Positions 17,511 to 22,520 of a stretch of DNA of 22,520 bases are shown here, in pieces. This DNA is from Kocuria sp. Lineage in GTDB: Bacteria; Actinomycetota; Actinomycetes; Actinomycetales; Micrococcaceae. The notes beneath the pieces were generated by a model. It ran no database searches, had not been told where the DNA came from, and saw only the letters and a program-made list of their open reading frames with translations. The stretch's first letter is position 1. The number at the start of each line of letters is the position of its first letter. The DNA lies in assembly GCA_030453435.1 (NCBI GenBank), contig JAKDKI010000005.1, forward strand, positions 1 to 22,520, in the 5' to 3' direction. The position numbers were made by a program, and so were the translations under genes.

Positions 17511-17813
17511 ATGATGAGAATCCCTGGACAGAGCGGGGAGGTCCATACCGCCGTGCAAGTCCTCGGCAACACGCTGCGCGTCGCCATCCTCAGAGAGCTT
17601 GCGGCTGGCCCTGCCACGCGGGCGGCCATCAGCGCTGCACTAGGGGTTACAGAGCAAAGCCTGTCCCGACAGATAGCCCTTTTGGAGGAGAAGGGTGTGG
17701 TGAGCACTGATGTGCTCCCCGGCCGCGGCCGCCCCACTCGCCATCATCTCCAAACTGCACGCCTCGAACAGCTCGAGCGCGCGCTGACCTCTTATCTCCA
17801 CTCGCACCGCTAA
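17511..17813 (+). CDS. ArsR/MarR-like winged-helix transcriptional regulator
   Basis: A 100-residue DNA-binding protein. The pattern LGNTLRVAILRELAAGPA (helices 1-2), SAALGVTEQSLSRQIALLEE (recognition helix) and the wing GVVSTDVLPGRGRPTRHHL is typical of ArsR-like winged helices. No metal-binding Cys pair is seen, so it is unlikely to sense metals. I choose ATG 17511 because GGGAG lies ten bases upstream; a GTG at 17502 would leave one base. It is divergent from the transfer operon and likely its regulator, acting at the 17425-17464 repeat. Confidence 0.85.
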   Translation: MMRIPGQSGEVHTAVQVLGNTLRVAILRELAAGPATRAAISAALGVTEQSLSRQIALLEEKGVVSTDVLPGRGRPTRHHLQTARLEQLERALTSYLHSHR

Positions 17814-17865
17814 GGCTACGCAACACACAGGCGTATCCATGCAAAATCATGCTCCCCGCAGTCTA

Positions 17866-17969
17866 CTTGGCGTCTTGGCGTCTTGACGGTGTGACGCTAA
17901 GACATCTTGACGTCACACTGTCATGCTGTCATGCTGGTCTGACAGCATGCCGTCAAGACAGCTAGGCGT
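17866..17969. repeat. Array of 13 contiguous 8-bp iterons: candidate partition site and operator
   Basis: Starting at 17866 the sequence divides into 13 gapless 8-base units related to CWWGRCGT. Units 1 and 2 are both CTTGGCGT (17866, 17874), unit 6 is CTTGACGT (17906), units 8 and 9 are CATGCTGT/CATGCTGG (17922, 17930), and unit 13 is CTAGGCGT (17962). G at position 4 is kept in 12 of 13 units and position 6 is always C or T. The array ends 10 bases before the parA ribosome site. RHH partition proteins (omega, ParG) bind short tandem boxes, so this is probably the centromere and an autoregulatory operator. A TTGACG box at 17907-17912 with CATGCT 17 bases later may be the parA promoter inside it. 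Confidence 0.75.
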
Positions 17970-17989
17970 CACTACCTCAGGAGGCTCAT

Positions 17990-18553
17990 GTGAAAATCGC
18001 CCTACTGAATTCCAAAGGTGGCTGCGGAAAAACCACCTCGGCCATGTTCTTGGCCCAGGTCGCCGCCAACCGTGGCCACAGGGCTGAGGTCTGGGACAGT
18101 GACCCGCAAGCCTCTGCCAGTAGATGGGCGGAGGCCGCGGATCTTGCATTCGAGGTTGTGCCTGCCAACATCGCCACGCTGCGGAAGCCAGCGGGGGACA
18201 AGTACGTCTTTATCGACACCCCGCCTGGCAACCCCCAGATCATCACCGCGGCCGCCGAAGCCGCTGATCTGGTCGTCATCCCCACCATGGCCTCGATGGC
18301 GGACATGGATCGCACGTGGGCCACCATCGACGCGCTCAGCGGGGTCGGACCCGTTGCTGTCATGGTGACCTCCGCAGAAACCGCAACGCGCGCGTACCGC
18401 GGACTCGTGGAGACTCTGGAGGCAGCAGAAATCCCGGTCCTGCCGCCGATCCGCAAACGGTCCACGTTCCGCGAAGCCTGGGGGCAGGCACCAACCCATC
18501 TGTGGGGGTACACAGCCGTACTGACCACCATCGAGGAGGCACTGAGCGCATGA
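17990..18553 (+). CDS. parA: ParA-family partition ATPase
   Basis: A 187-residue ParA/Soj-like ATPase for plasmid segregation. The deviant Walker A is SKGGCGKTT (8-16, signature Lys9 and Lys14), the second motif VWDSDPQAS at 34-42, and Walker B FIDTPPG with D76. It has no N-terminal helix-turn-helix, so it is the short type Ib form that pairs with small RHH centromere-binding proteins. The start is GTG at 17990, five bases after AGGAGG; the nearby ATG is out of frame. The stop overlaps the next gene as ATGA, so the two are co-translated. Expression is likely autoregulated through the upstream 8-bp units. Confidence 0.93.
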   Translation: MKIALLNSKGGCGKTTSAMFLAQVAANRGHRAEVWDSDPQASASRWAEAADLAFEVVPANIATLRKPAGDKYVFIDTPPGNPQIITAAAEAADLVVIPTMASMADMDRTWATIDALSGVGPVAVMVTSAETATRAYRGLVETLEAAEIPVLPPIRKRSTFREAWGQAPTHLWGYTAVLTTIEEALSA

Positions 18554-18795
18554 GCGATTTCAAGGAGCGCCTAGCCGCACAACGGCAGCAGAAGCCGACC
18601 ACGACGAGCTTGGAAAAGACATTCCAGCGACCCACTGACGACCGGGCGCGATTGACCATCCGATTGCCGCAAGAGACTTACAAGCAACTCCAACGGGCCA
18701 CTGTAGAAGCGGGGACCAAGGTGAACCCGGTAGTAGTTGCTGCTATCGAGCGAGTGCTGCATGAGTATGAGCAGTCAGGACGTCTAGACAGCTAG
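18550..18795 (+). CDS. Ribbon-helix-helix centromere-binding partner of ParA
   Basis: An 81-residue basic protein. Residues 1-30 are polar and likely flexible, as in ParG-type partners where this tail stimulates the ATPase. RARLTIRLP (32-40) is the DNA-contacting ribbon, followed by helix A (41-54) and helix B (58-74), the standard RHH pattern. Its ATG overlaps the parA stop (ATGA). The final codons and stop lie inside three 8-bp units of the partition motif, so the coding end is constrained by a binding site. It plays the ParB role, although it is unrelated to ParB in sequence. Confidence 0.88.
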   Translation: MSDFKERLAAQRQQKPTTTSLEKTFQRPTDDRARLTIRLPQETYKQLQRATVEAGTKVNPVVVAAIERVLHEYEQSGRLDS

Positions 18796-18807
18796 ACGTC
18801 ACACACA
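18776..18807. repeat. Second partition-motif cluster overlapping the RHH gene end
   Basis: Three in-phase 8-base units, CAGGACGT (18776), CTAGACAG (18784) and CTAGACGT (18792), plus a weak fourth, match the upstream array. Bases 18781-18802 match 17951-17972 at 20 of 22 positions. The region also forms a perfect inverted repeat, GACGTCTAG (18779-18787) and CTAGACGTC (18792-18800), around ACAG. The RHH stop codon is at 18793-18795, inside it. Confidence 0.75.
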
Positions 18808-18840
18808 GGAGGGGAGCGCTTTCAAGGCGCTCCCCTCCTG
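18806..18840 (+). terminator. Rho-independent terminator of the parA operon
   Basis: A perfect 14-bp stem, CAGGAGGGGAGCGC (18806-18819) with its complement (18827-18840), closes a 7-base loop and is followed by GTCTTTCC. It lies 10 bases after the RHH stop. Confidence 0.85.
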
Positions 18841-19121
18841 GTCTTTCCAGTGGGGGGAGCCCCTTCGAGTCCACTCACCTCCGCTGTCCGTCGTCCTGAC
18901 GCGGAATTGTATGGGGACACTCCGCGGCGTCAAGGGCGCCTACGGCGTCGCTACGCGATGCGCTACGCGCACCCTTGACCCCACTCCGCTTACCCCATCC
19001 TGCTTCCAGCTATCAGGACGACGGGCCAGGCTACACGGGCGATCCCCCAGGTCAGAGCCCGGCACCTTCCCAAGTCAGAAGCACGACCGGCGAAAATCAG
19101 CCAAGAAATCCCTTCCCTAGT
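18841..19121. other. Non-coding stretch with nested inverted repeats
   Basis: No supported gene. A perfect 12-base inverted repeat, CCGTCGTCCTGA (18888-18899) and TCAGGACGACGG (19013-19024), encloses a second perfect 8-base one, GTCAAGGG (18929-18936, a ninth purine position is unpaired) and CCCTTGAC (18972-18979). Between them CGCTACGCG is repeated directly at 18949 and 18961. This could fold into a long cruciform or structured RNA, or mark a replication or transfer origin. It follows the partition terminator and precedes the first cassette promoter. Confidence 0.5.
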
Positions 19122-19201
19122 GGCTTGTGTCTAGTGTTGAACGCGAGTAAACTAAAGAGTGTTCAGGCGGGAGGAACAACCCGCCACCACTAACGGAAGG
19201 A
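19122..19201 (+). promoter_or_regulatory. Cassette promoter and 5' leader, copy 1 (before ArdC-like gene)
   Basis: The -35 TTGTGT (19125-19130), 17-base spacer and -10 TAAACT (19148-19153) form a plausible promoter. TGAAC (19138-19142) and GTTCA (19161-19165) flank the -10 as an inverted repeat and could be an operator. A leader hairpin follows, GGCGGG (19166-19171) with CCCGCC (19180-19185), then ribosome site GGAAGGA (19195-19201), eight bases before the ATG. The same module recurs twice downstream. Confidence 0.75.
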
Positions 19202-19209
19202 CGCGAGCG

Positions 19210-19617
19210 ATGACCACCAAGCAGGAGCAGCGCAAGAAGGCCGCAGCCGAGAAGCGCGAGCAGGTCACCAAGGCCCACGCCGCCACCGTCGAACGCATCG
19301 AGAACGATGCCGAATACGCGGCCGCGTTCGCCAAGTTTGCTGAGAAGTTCCCCAGCTACAGCGCCAAGAATCAAGAACTGATCTTCGCGCAGATGGACAC
19401 CGCCACGGTGTGCGCCGGGTTCAACAAGTGGAAGGCCGAGGGCCGCATGGTCCGCAAGGGTGAAACCGGGATCAAGATTTTCGCCCCCACCTCCCGCAAG
19501 GTGAAGGACGAGGACGGCAAGCCGCAGAAGGGCGAGGACGGCGAGGACGAGAAAGAAACCGGATTCATCATGGTGACAGTGTTCGACATCAGCCAGACGG
19601 AGCCCGCCAGCGAGTAG
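19210..19617 (+). CDS. Standalone ArdC-type N-terminal (ssDNA-binding) domain protein
   Basis: A 135-residue protein matching the N-terminal domain of antirestriction protein ArdC. After a basic helix (1-30), the signature appears: YSAKNQELIFAQ (50-61), CAGFNKWKAEGRMVRKGETG (68-87), IKIFAP (88-93) and VFDISQTE (124-131). Full ArdC is about 300 residues with a C-terminal metallopeptidase; here the protein stops five residues after the FDISQT motif, so only the ssDNA-binding part remains. ArdC-like proteins protect incoming plasmid DNA from restriction. ATG 19210 is fixed by the GGAAGGA site; upstream in-frame codons belong to the leader. A terminator follows the stop. Confidence 0.85.
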   Translation: MTTKQEQRKKAAAEKREQVTKAHAATVERIENDAEYAAAFAKFAEKFPSYSAKNQELIFAQMDTATVCAGFNKWKAEGRMVRKGETGIKIFAPTSRKVKDEDGKPQKGEDGEDEKETGFIMVTVFDISQTEPASE

Positions 19618-19633
19618 CACCAAGCGGGAACAG

Positions 19634-19661
19634 GCGGCCGGGGGAGCGATCCCCCGGCCGC
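19634..19661 (+). terminator. Terminator after ArdC-like gene
   Basis: A perfect 11-bp stem, GCGGCCGGGGG (19634-19644) and its complement (19651-19661), with loop AGCGAT and a TTCTGT tail. It also opens a long repeat shared with 20792 onward. Confidence 0.85.
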
Positions 19662-19735
19662 TTCTGTATGTACGGCAACCCAGCAAACCGGCAAACCGTA
19701 TCGCCGGAAACCCGGCCCAAAAAAGTCCCCCGCCC

Positions 19736-19812
19736 GGCTTGTGTCTAGCGTTGAACGCAGGTAAACTAATGAGTGTTCAAGCGGGAGGAACAACCCGCAC
19801 CAACCGGAAGGA
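19736..19812 (+). promoter_or_regulatory. Cassette promoter and 5' leader, copy 2 (before DUF3560 gene)
   Basis: The -35 TTGTGT (19739-19744), 17-base spacer and -10 TAAACT (19762-19767) match copy 1. TTGAAC and GTTCAA flank the -10. The leader hairpin is GCGGG (19781-19785) with CCCGC (19794-19798); both outer bases of the copy 1 stem have changed. GGAAGGA (19806-19812) is nine bases from the ATG. Confidence 0.75.
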
Positions 19813-19821
19813 CGCAAGATC

Positions 19822-20778
19822 ATGGCAGCACTGACCATCACCCACAACCGCGAGGCCGGAACGCTCATCGAGGGCACCGAGCGCGGAGACGGCACCGCCG
19901 AGATTTTGAAGGCCCAGGGCTGGCGCTGGGGTCGATCCATCGGCGCGTGGTACGTCCCGCAGAGCCGGGACCGGAACCTCAAAACCTGGATCACCGGACG
20001 CACGCAGAAGGCCCTAGAGGCCGCAGGGCACGAGGTGGCCCTAGAGGCCGACGACACCGCCCGGTCCGTGGCCGAGGTCGAGGCCGACCGCGCAGCCCGG
20101 CAGGAGGCCCGCGCCGAGGCCCTGGCACAGAAGGCGCAGCGCAAGGCCGCACGCGCGGCCGACGCCCAGTACGCCGCCGACGCGGCAGCGGCCCGACTGC
20201 CCGAAGGTGGGGAGCCCATCAAGGTGGGCCACCACTCAGAGACCCGCCACCGCAACGCCATTGACCGGGCATGGAACGCCCAGGGACGCGCGATCCGGGC
20301 CGACGAGGACGCCACCGAGGCGCAGCGCCGCGCGAGTGCAGCCACGAACACCACAGCCCACCGCTACAGCCCCGCTACCGTGGCCGGACGCATCGAGCGC
20401 CTAGAGGCCGAAGGCCGCAAGCTGGCGCGGCAGTTGGACGGCTACACCGCCGACCGGGGCACCCCCTACGCCGAGGCGATCCCCGCCGCGACCGGCCGAC
20501 GCCGCGAGGCGATCCAGGCCGATGCCACCGAGAACGCCGACGCGCTGGCGTACTGGCGCGGCGTGCGCGCCCAGCAGCTCGCCGCCGGTGAGGCCGCCGA
20601 CTACAGCCGCGAGACCATCCACGCCGGGGACCGGATCAAGGTGGGCGGCACCTGGTGGACCGTGGCACGGGCCAACGCCAAGACCTGCACCCTCTATTTC
20701 GATGCAGAGCGCAAGATCACGAGCAGCTATCGCGCCCCCTACGGCAAGATCACCGGCCACCAGCCCGCGAGCAAGTAG
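19822..20778 (+). CDS. DUF3560 domain-containing protein
   Basis: A 318-residue protein. The N-terminal ~75 residues carry the DUF3560 pattern: EAGTLIEGTERGDGTAEILK, WRWGRSIGAWYVPQSRDR, and a following helix. Residues 80-130 are Ala/Arg/Glu-rich and probably coiled coil, 180-260 are helical, and the C terminus (RIKVGGTWWTVARANAKTCT) looks like a small beta barrel. DUF3560 proteins are frequent on actinobacterial and proteobacterial plasmids, often beside anti-restriction genes; their function is not established to my knowledge. ATG 19822 follows GGAAGGA. All three Leu-Glu pairs use the codons CTA GAG. Confidence 0.85.
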   Translation: MAALTITHNREAGTLIEGTERGDGTAEILKAQGWRWGRSIGAWYVPQSRDRNLKTWITGRTQKALEAAGHEVALEADDTARSVAEVEADRAARQEARAEALAQKAQRKAARAADAQYAADAAAARLPEGGEPIKVGHHSETRHRNAIDRAWNAQGRAIRADEDATEAQRRASAATNTTAHRYSPATVAGRIERLEAEGRKLARQLDGYTADRGTPYAEAIPAATGRRREAIQADATENADALAYWRGVRAQQLAAGEAADYSRETIHAGDRIKVGGTWWTVARANAKTCTLYFDAERKITSSYRAPYGKITGHQPASK

Positions 20779-20792
20779 CCGAGCAGCACGAG

Positions 20793-20818
20793 CGGCCGGG
20801 GGAGCGACCCCCCGGCCG
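20793..20818 (+). terminator. Terminator after DUF3560 gene
   Basis: A perfect 10-bp stem, CGGCCGGGGG (20793-20802) with its complement (20809-20818), loop AGCGAC and TTTCTGT tail. Confidence 0.85.
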
Positions 20819-20893
20819 TTTCTGTATGTACGGCAACCCAGCAAACCGGCAAACCGTATCGCCGTAAAACCGGCCCAAAAAAGTCCCCCGCCC

Positions 20894-20973
20894 GGCTTGT
20901 GTCTAGCGTTGAACGCGAGTAAACTAAAGAGTCTTCAGGCGGGAGGAACAACCCGCCACCACTACCGGAAGGA
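20894..20973 (+). promoter_or_regulatory. Cassette promoter and 5' leader, copy 3 (before acidic protein gene)
   Basis: The -35 TTGTGT (20897-20902), 17-base spacer and -10 TAAACT (20920-20925) are identical to the other copies. The downstream operator arm reads CTTCA rather than GTTCA, weakening the inverted repeat. The leader hairpin is GGCGGG (20938-20943) with CCCGCC (20952-20957). GGAAGGA (20967-20973) is eight bases from the ATG. Confidence 0.75.
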
Positions 20974-20981
20974 CAGGGACC

Positions 20982-21521
20982 ATGAGCGAATACCTCGCAG
21001 ACACCTACCAGAACGCTTTTCAGCTCGGGGAGGCAGCACTGAAAAACGGCCACGGCCTCACCATCGACACGGACGCGGGGGTGGATACCTACTGGGGCCC
21101 CGACCTCGCCCGGTTCATGGACGAACTCGCCCCCGGTGAACCCCTCGGGATTGTGGCCGTCGTGCCGATACCCGAGGCACCGGAGGACGAACCCGCGTGC
21201 GCGTGGACGATCACCCGCGATCACCTGGCCGACGCCGACCAGACCGGCAGCAAGTGGACCTACGGCCCGGGCGAGGTATCCGAGCGACAGGCGGCCATGC
21301 TCACCGCTGGCGCGCCCCTGGTGGACGGCTACGAGCGCCACACGTTCCGCATGTACGACGATGACGGCGAGCTGTATTACACCGGCCGCGCCGTGTTCCG
21401 CGTGGAAGAAGACCCGTCCTTCGAGGACGTGCTGCTCGCCCCCCTGGTGGACTTCGGCACCCCCGACGCCGGAGCCGTGCGGATCACCTGGCACGGTCAC
21501 CCCGACTGGGAGTGCTCCTAA
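20982..21521 (+). CDS. Strongly acidic protein of unknown function
   Basis: A 179-residue protein I do not recognise as a named family. It has 34 Asp/Glu against 10 Lys/Arg (net about -24), no membrane segment and no signal peptide. Readable landmarks are GVDTYWGPDLARFMDEL (33-49), FRMYDDDGELYYTGR (112-126) and PLVDFGTPDAG (154-164). It shares its promoter module with the ArdC-like and DUF3560 genes. Size and charge resemble DNA-mimic anti-restriction proteins, but I see no ArdA motif, so that role is only a hypothesis. ATG 20982 is supported by GGAAGGA. Confidence 0.8.
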   Translation: MSEYLADTYQNAFQLGEAALKNGHGLTIDTDAGVDTYWGPDLARFMDELAPGEPLGIVAVVPIPEAPEDEPACAWTITRDHLADADQTGSKWTYGPGEVSERQAAMLTAGAPLVDGYERHTFRMYDDDGELYYTGRAVFRVEEDPSFEDVLLAPLVDFGTPDAGAVRITWHGHPDWECS

Positions 21522-21550
21522 GCACCTGAGCACCTGAGACCCCGACCCAC

Positions 21551-21593
21551 GCGGCCGCCGATCCCCTTCCACGGGGAGCGGATCGGCGGCCGC
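21551..21593 (+). terminator. Hairpin after acidic protein gene
   Basis: A perfect 14-bp stem, GCGGCCGCCGATCC (21551-21564) with its complement (21580-21593), with a 15-base loop. No T-run follows, so it may be a terminator or an attenuating/processing structure. Confidence 0.65.
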
Positions 21594-21602
21594 CGACCCA
21601 CT

Positions 21603-21621
21603 GCCGGCGGAATCCGCCGGC
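21603..21621 (+). repeat. GC-rich hairpin in the leader of the 21643 gene
   Basis: GCCGGCGG (21603-21610) pairs with CCGCCGGC (21614-21621) around an AAT loop, ten bases after the preceding hairpin and 21 bases before the next ATG. It might affect translation of that gene. Confidence 0.6.
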
Positions 21622-21642
21622 CGAATTGAACAGGACCACGAC

Positions 21643-21987
21643 ATGACCCCCGAAATGCTGTCCGACCTGGACAAACGAGAGATTTGCGCCGACCACCTGG
21701 GCAACCTCCGCGCGCTACAGCGCCGCGCAGCGCGAACCCCGCTCGCCCCGTACCTCGCGGAGATTCCGCGATGCCTGGTGCTGCCCACCGATCCGCGATG
21801 CGGTGATCCGCAGCTCACCAAGACCACGGCCCTAGAGGTCACCCAAGCCGCCACGCGCGCCGCTGGCCGCATGGAATCCTTCGAGCACGTAGACATGGCC
21901 CTAGAGCTGTCCAAGGCCGCTATGCGCGCCTACGAGGCCGCGTGCGACTTGCTGAGCACGCATCCCGGAACCACGCCCGCAGAATGA
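21643..21987 (+). CDS. Hypothetical helical protein
   Basis: A 114-residue protein I do not recognise. It is predicted mostly helical and soluble, with two cysteines (C44, C53) around PTDPR and one each near the start and end. No catalytic or DNA-binding motif is evident. AGGA lies about seven bases before the ATG, and two GC-rich hairpins precede it. It reads in the same direction as the cassette genes but lacks their promoter module. Both of its Leu-Glu pairs are encoded CTA GAG, as in the DUF3560 gene, suggesting a shared history. Confidence 0.7.
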   Translation: MTPEMLSDLDKREICADHLGNLRALQRRAARTPLAPYLAEIPRCLVLPTDPRCGDPQLTKTTALEVTQAATRAAGRMESFEHVDMALELSKAAMRAYEAACDLLSTHPGTTPAE

Positions 21988-22056
21988 AAATGCCCCCCGG
22001 CCGCTGGCGGATGCCAGGAACAATGGGCCGGGAGGCCACACCGAAAGGACGATGCA

Positions 22057-22377
22057 ATGCCCAAGACTATCCCGCGCGGCGCGCACCTGCACGGACTGAA
22101 AGAAGCCGCCGCCGTGGTCGGCATGACGCCCCAGGGCTTCATCAGGGCCGGAACACCCGAGCCAGACGTGTGGATCAACGACACGCGAGGATGGACCACG
22201 GAGACCCTGCACGAATGGCAGCGCACCCGCCCCCGCGGACGCCGCACGCTCACGGACGAGCTGCGCGCGCGCATCCTCGCGATGCACGAGGAAGGCCGCA
22301 GCATCGCGGAGACCGCCGCAGCCTGTCAGGTGAGCAAATCGACGGTGGCGCGCGTGCGCGCCGACGCTCGCGCGTGA
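22057..22377 (+). CDS. Small helix-turn-helix DNA-binding protein
   Basis: A 106-residue protein with two parts. Residues 13-57 (LKEAAAVVGMTPQGFIRAG to WTTETLHEW) resemble an AlpA/excisionase-like winged helix. Residues 64-101 (LTDELRARILAMHEEGRSI, then ETAAACQVSKSTVARV) match the helix-turn-helix seen at the C terminus of Hin-type resolvases and in transposase-like regulators. No recombinase catalytic domain is present, so it is probably a regulator. GAAAGGA precedes the ATG by eight bases. Its stop overlaps the next ORF as GTGA. Confidence 0.8.
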   Translation: MPKTIPRGAHLHGLKEAAAVVGMTPQGFIRAGTPEPDVWINDTRGWTTETLHEWQRTRPRGRRTLTDELRARILAMHEEGRSIAETAAACQVSKSTVARVRADARA

Positions 22378-22520
22378 ATCCTTACTACGCCCGCTTAGCT
22401 GGCATCGCCATGTCGGTTCACGGGCTGAACCGGGACAACTACGCAGAGCTCGCGCGATGGGCCGAGTACGCGGCCGCCCGTGGGCTCACCAACCGCGGCG
22501 TTCTGATCACCGGAGACGGC
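22374..22520 (+). CDS. Partial hypothetical protein, cut by window end
   Basis: An open frame of 49 codons begins with GTG at 22374, overlapping the previous stop by four bases (GTGA), and runs off the window. It starts NPYYARLAGIAMSVHGLNRD and continues NYAELARWAEYAAARG. No family is recognised. The four-base overlap and high-GC codon use support a real, translationally coupled gene. Confidence 0.6.
   Translation, partial: MNPYYARLAGIAMSVHGLNRDNYAELARWAEYAAARGLTNRGVLITGDG

Larger units (their letters stand above)
19634..19812 (+). repeat. Long direct repeat, copy A (terminator, 8-bp units, promoter, leader)
   Basis: This block is nearly identical to 20792-20973, at a constant offset of 1158 bases until one 3-base length change after the leader hairpin. 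It contains the terminator, three tandem 8-base units (GCAACCCA at 19675, GCAAACCG at 19683 and 19691) bounded by TACGG (19671) and CCGTA (19696), an A6 run, the promoter and leader. It looks like module duplication by recombination. Confidence 0.85.
20792..20973 (+). repeat. Long direct repeat, copy B
   Basis: Second copy of the 19634-19812 block, including terminator, 8-base units, promoter and leader hairpin. Differences from copy A are a few substitutions and one 3-base length change. Confidence 0.85.

Noticed and set aside
17866..17969. CRISPR-like repeat array
   Set aside because: Units are 8 bases with no spacers and no cas genes are nearby; a protein-binding iteron array fits better.
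18316..18795. 159-residue version of the RHH protein
   Set aside because: The extra N-terminal part is out-of-frame parA sequence; the ATGA overlap at 18550 gives the natural start.
18911..19120. 69-codon open frame between the partition locus and the cassette
   Set aside because: It lies across the nested inverted repeats, has no ribosome site, and its translation has no recognisable domain; the repeats explain the sequence better.
22057..22377. Truncated resolvase or transposase
   Set aside because: Only a helix-turn-helix resembles Hin-type proteins; there is no catalytic domain and no terminal inverted repeats or target duplications are visible.
1..22520. Replication initiator, integrase or insertion sequence
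   Set aside because: No gene in the window shows such motifs, so replicon type and plasmid versus integrative state remain unproven.

Overview
This window is the conjugation and maintenance core of a conjugative element, most likely a plasmid, from a high-GC Gram-positive bacterium (Actinobacteria; the protein families and GTG/ATG starts fit a Micrococcales-like host, but the genus cannot be fixed from this sequence). The evidence is a long MobF (TrwC/TraA-type) relaxase-helicase, an actinobacterial type IV secretion (T4SS) operon with an SCO6880-type protein, and a ParA plus ribbon-helix-helix partition pair with an iteron array. I see no replication initiator, integrase, transposase, tRNA, rRNA or CRISPR array, so plasmid rather than integrative element is an inference from the partition locus.

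Layout. 1-341: non-coding, with several inverted repeats upstream of the relaxase; candidate oriT. 342-5501 (+): relaxase-helicase. 5507-5536: perfect hairpin separating the convergent relaxase gene and transfer operon. 17391 down to 5560 (-): eleven tightly packed or overlapping genes, in transcription order: bifunctional cell-wall hydrolase (transglycosylase + M23 peptidase), lipoprotein, single-pass protein with a PQQ-like propeller, protein with a degenerate P-loop, small pilin-like membrane protein, second lipoprotein, TrbL/VirB6-like channel protein with a long Gly/Ser/Ala tail, SCO6880-type PrgI/VirB4-N-like protein, VirB4-like ATPase domain, TraG/VirD4 coupling protein, and a DUF4913 protein. 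A divergent winged-helix regulator (17511-17813) faces this operon across a 9-bp inverted repeat that is a likely operator.

17866-18807: partition locus. Thirteen contiguous 8-bp units lead into parA and an RHH gene, and three further units in the same motif cover the RHH stop codon. A strong terminator follows, then a 370-base non-coding stretch with nested inverted repeats.

19122-22520 (+): accessory cassette. Three genes (standalone ArdC N-terminal domain, DUF3560 protein, strongly acidic 179-residue unknown) are each driven by a near-identical promoter and 5' leader hairpin; the second and third copies also carry the upstream terminator and three 8-bp tandem units. Two small unknown or DNA-binding genes and a truncated ORF follow. 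The likely theme is anti-restriction and establishment functions. The strongest candidates for something undescribed are the 8-bp iteron partition site, the triplicated promoter-leader cassette, and the acidic protein.
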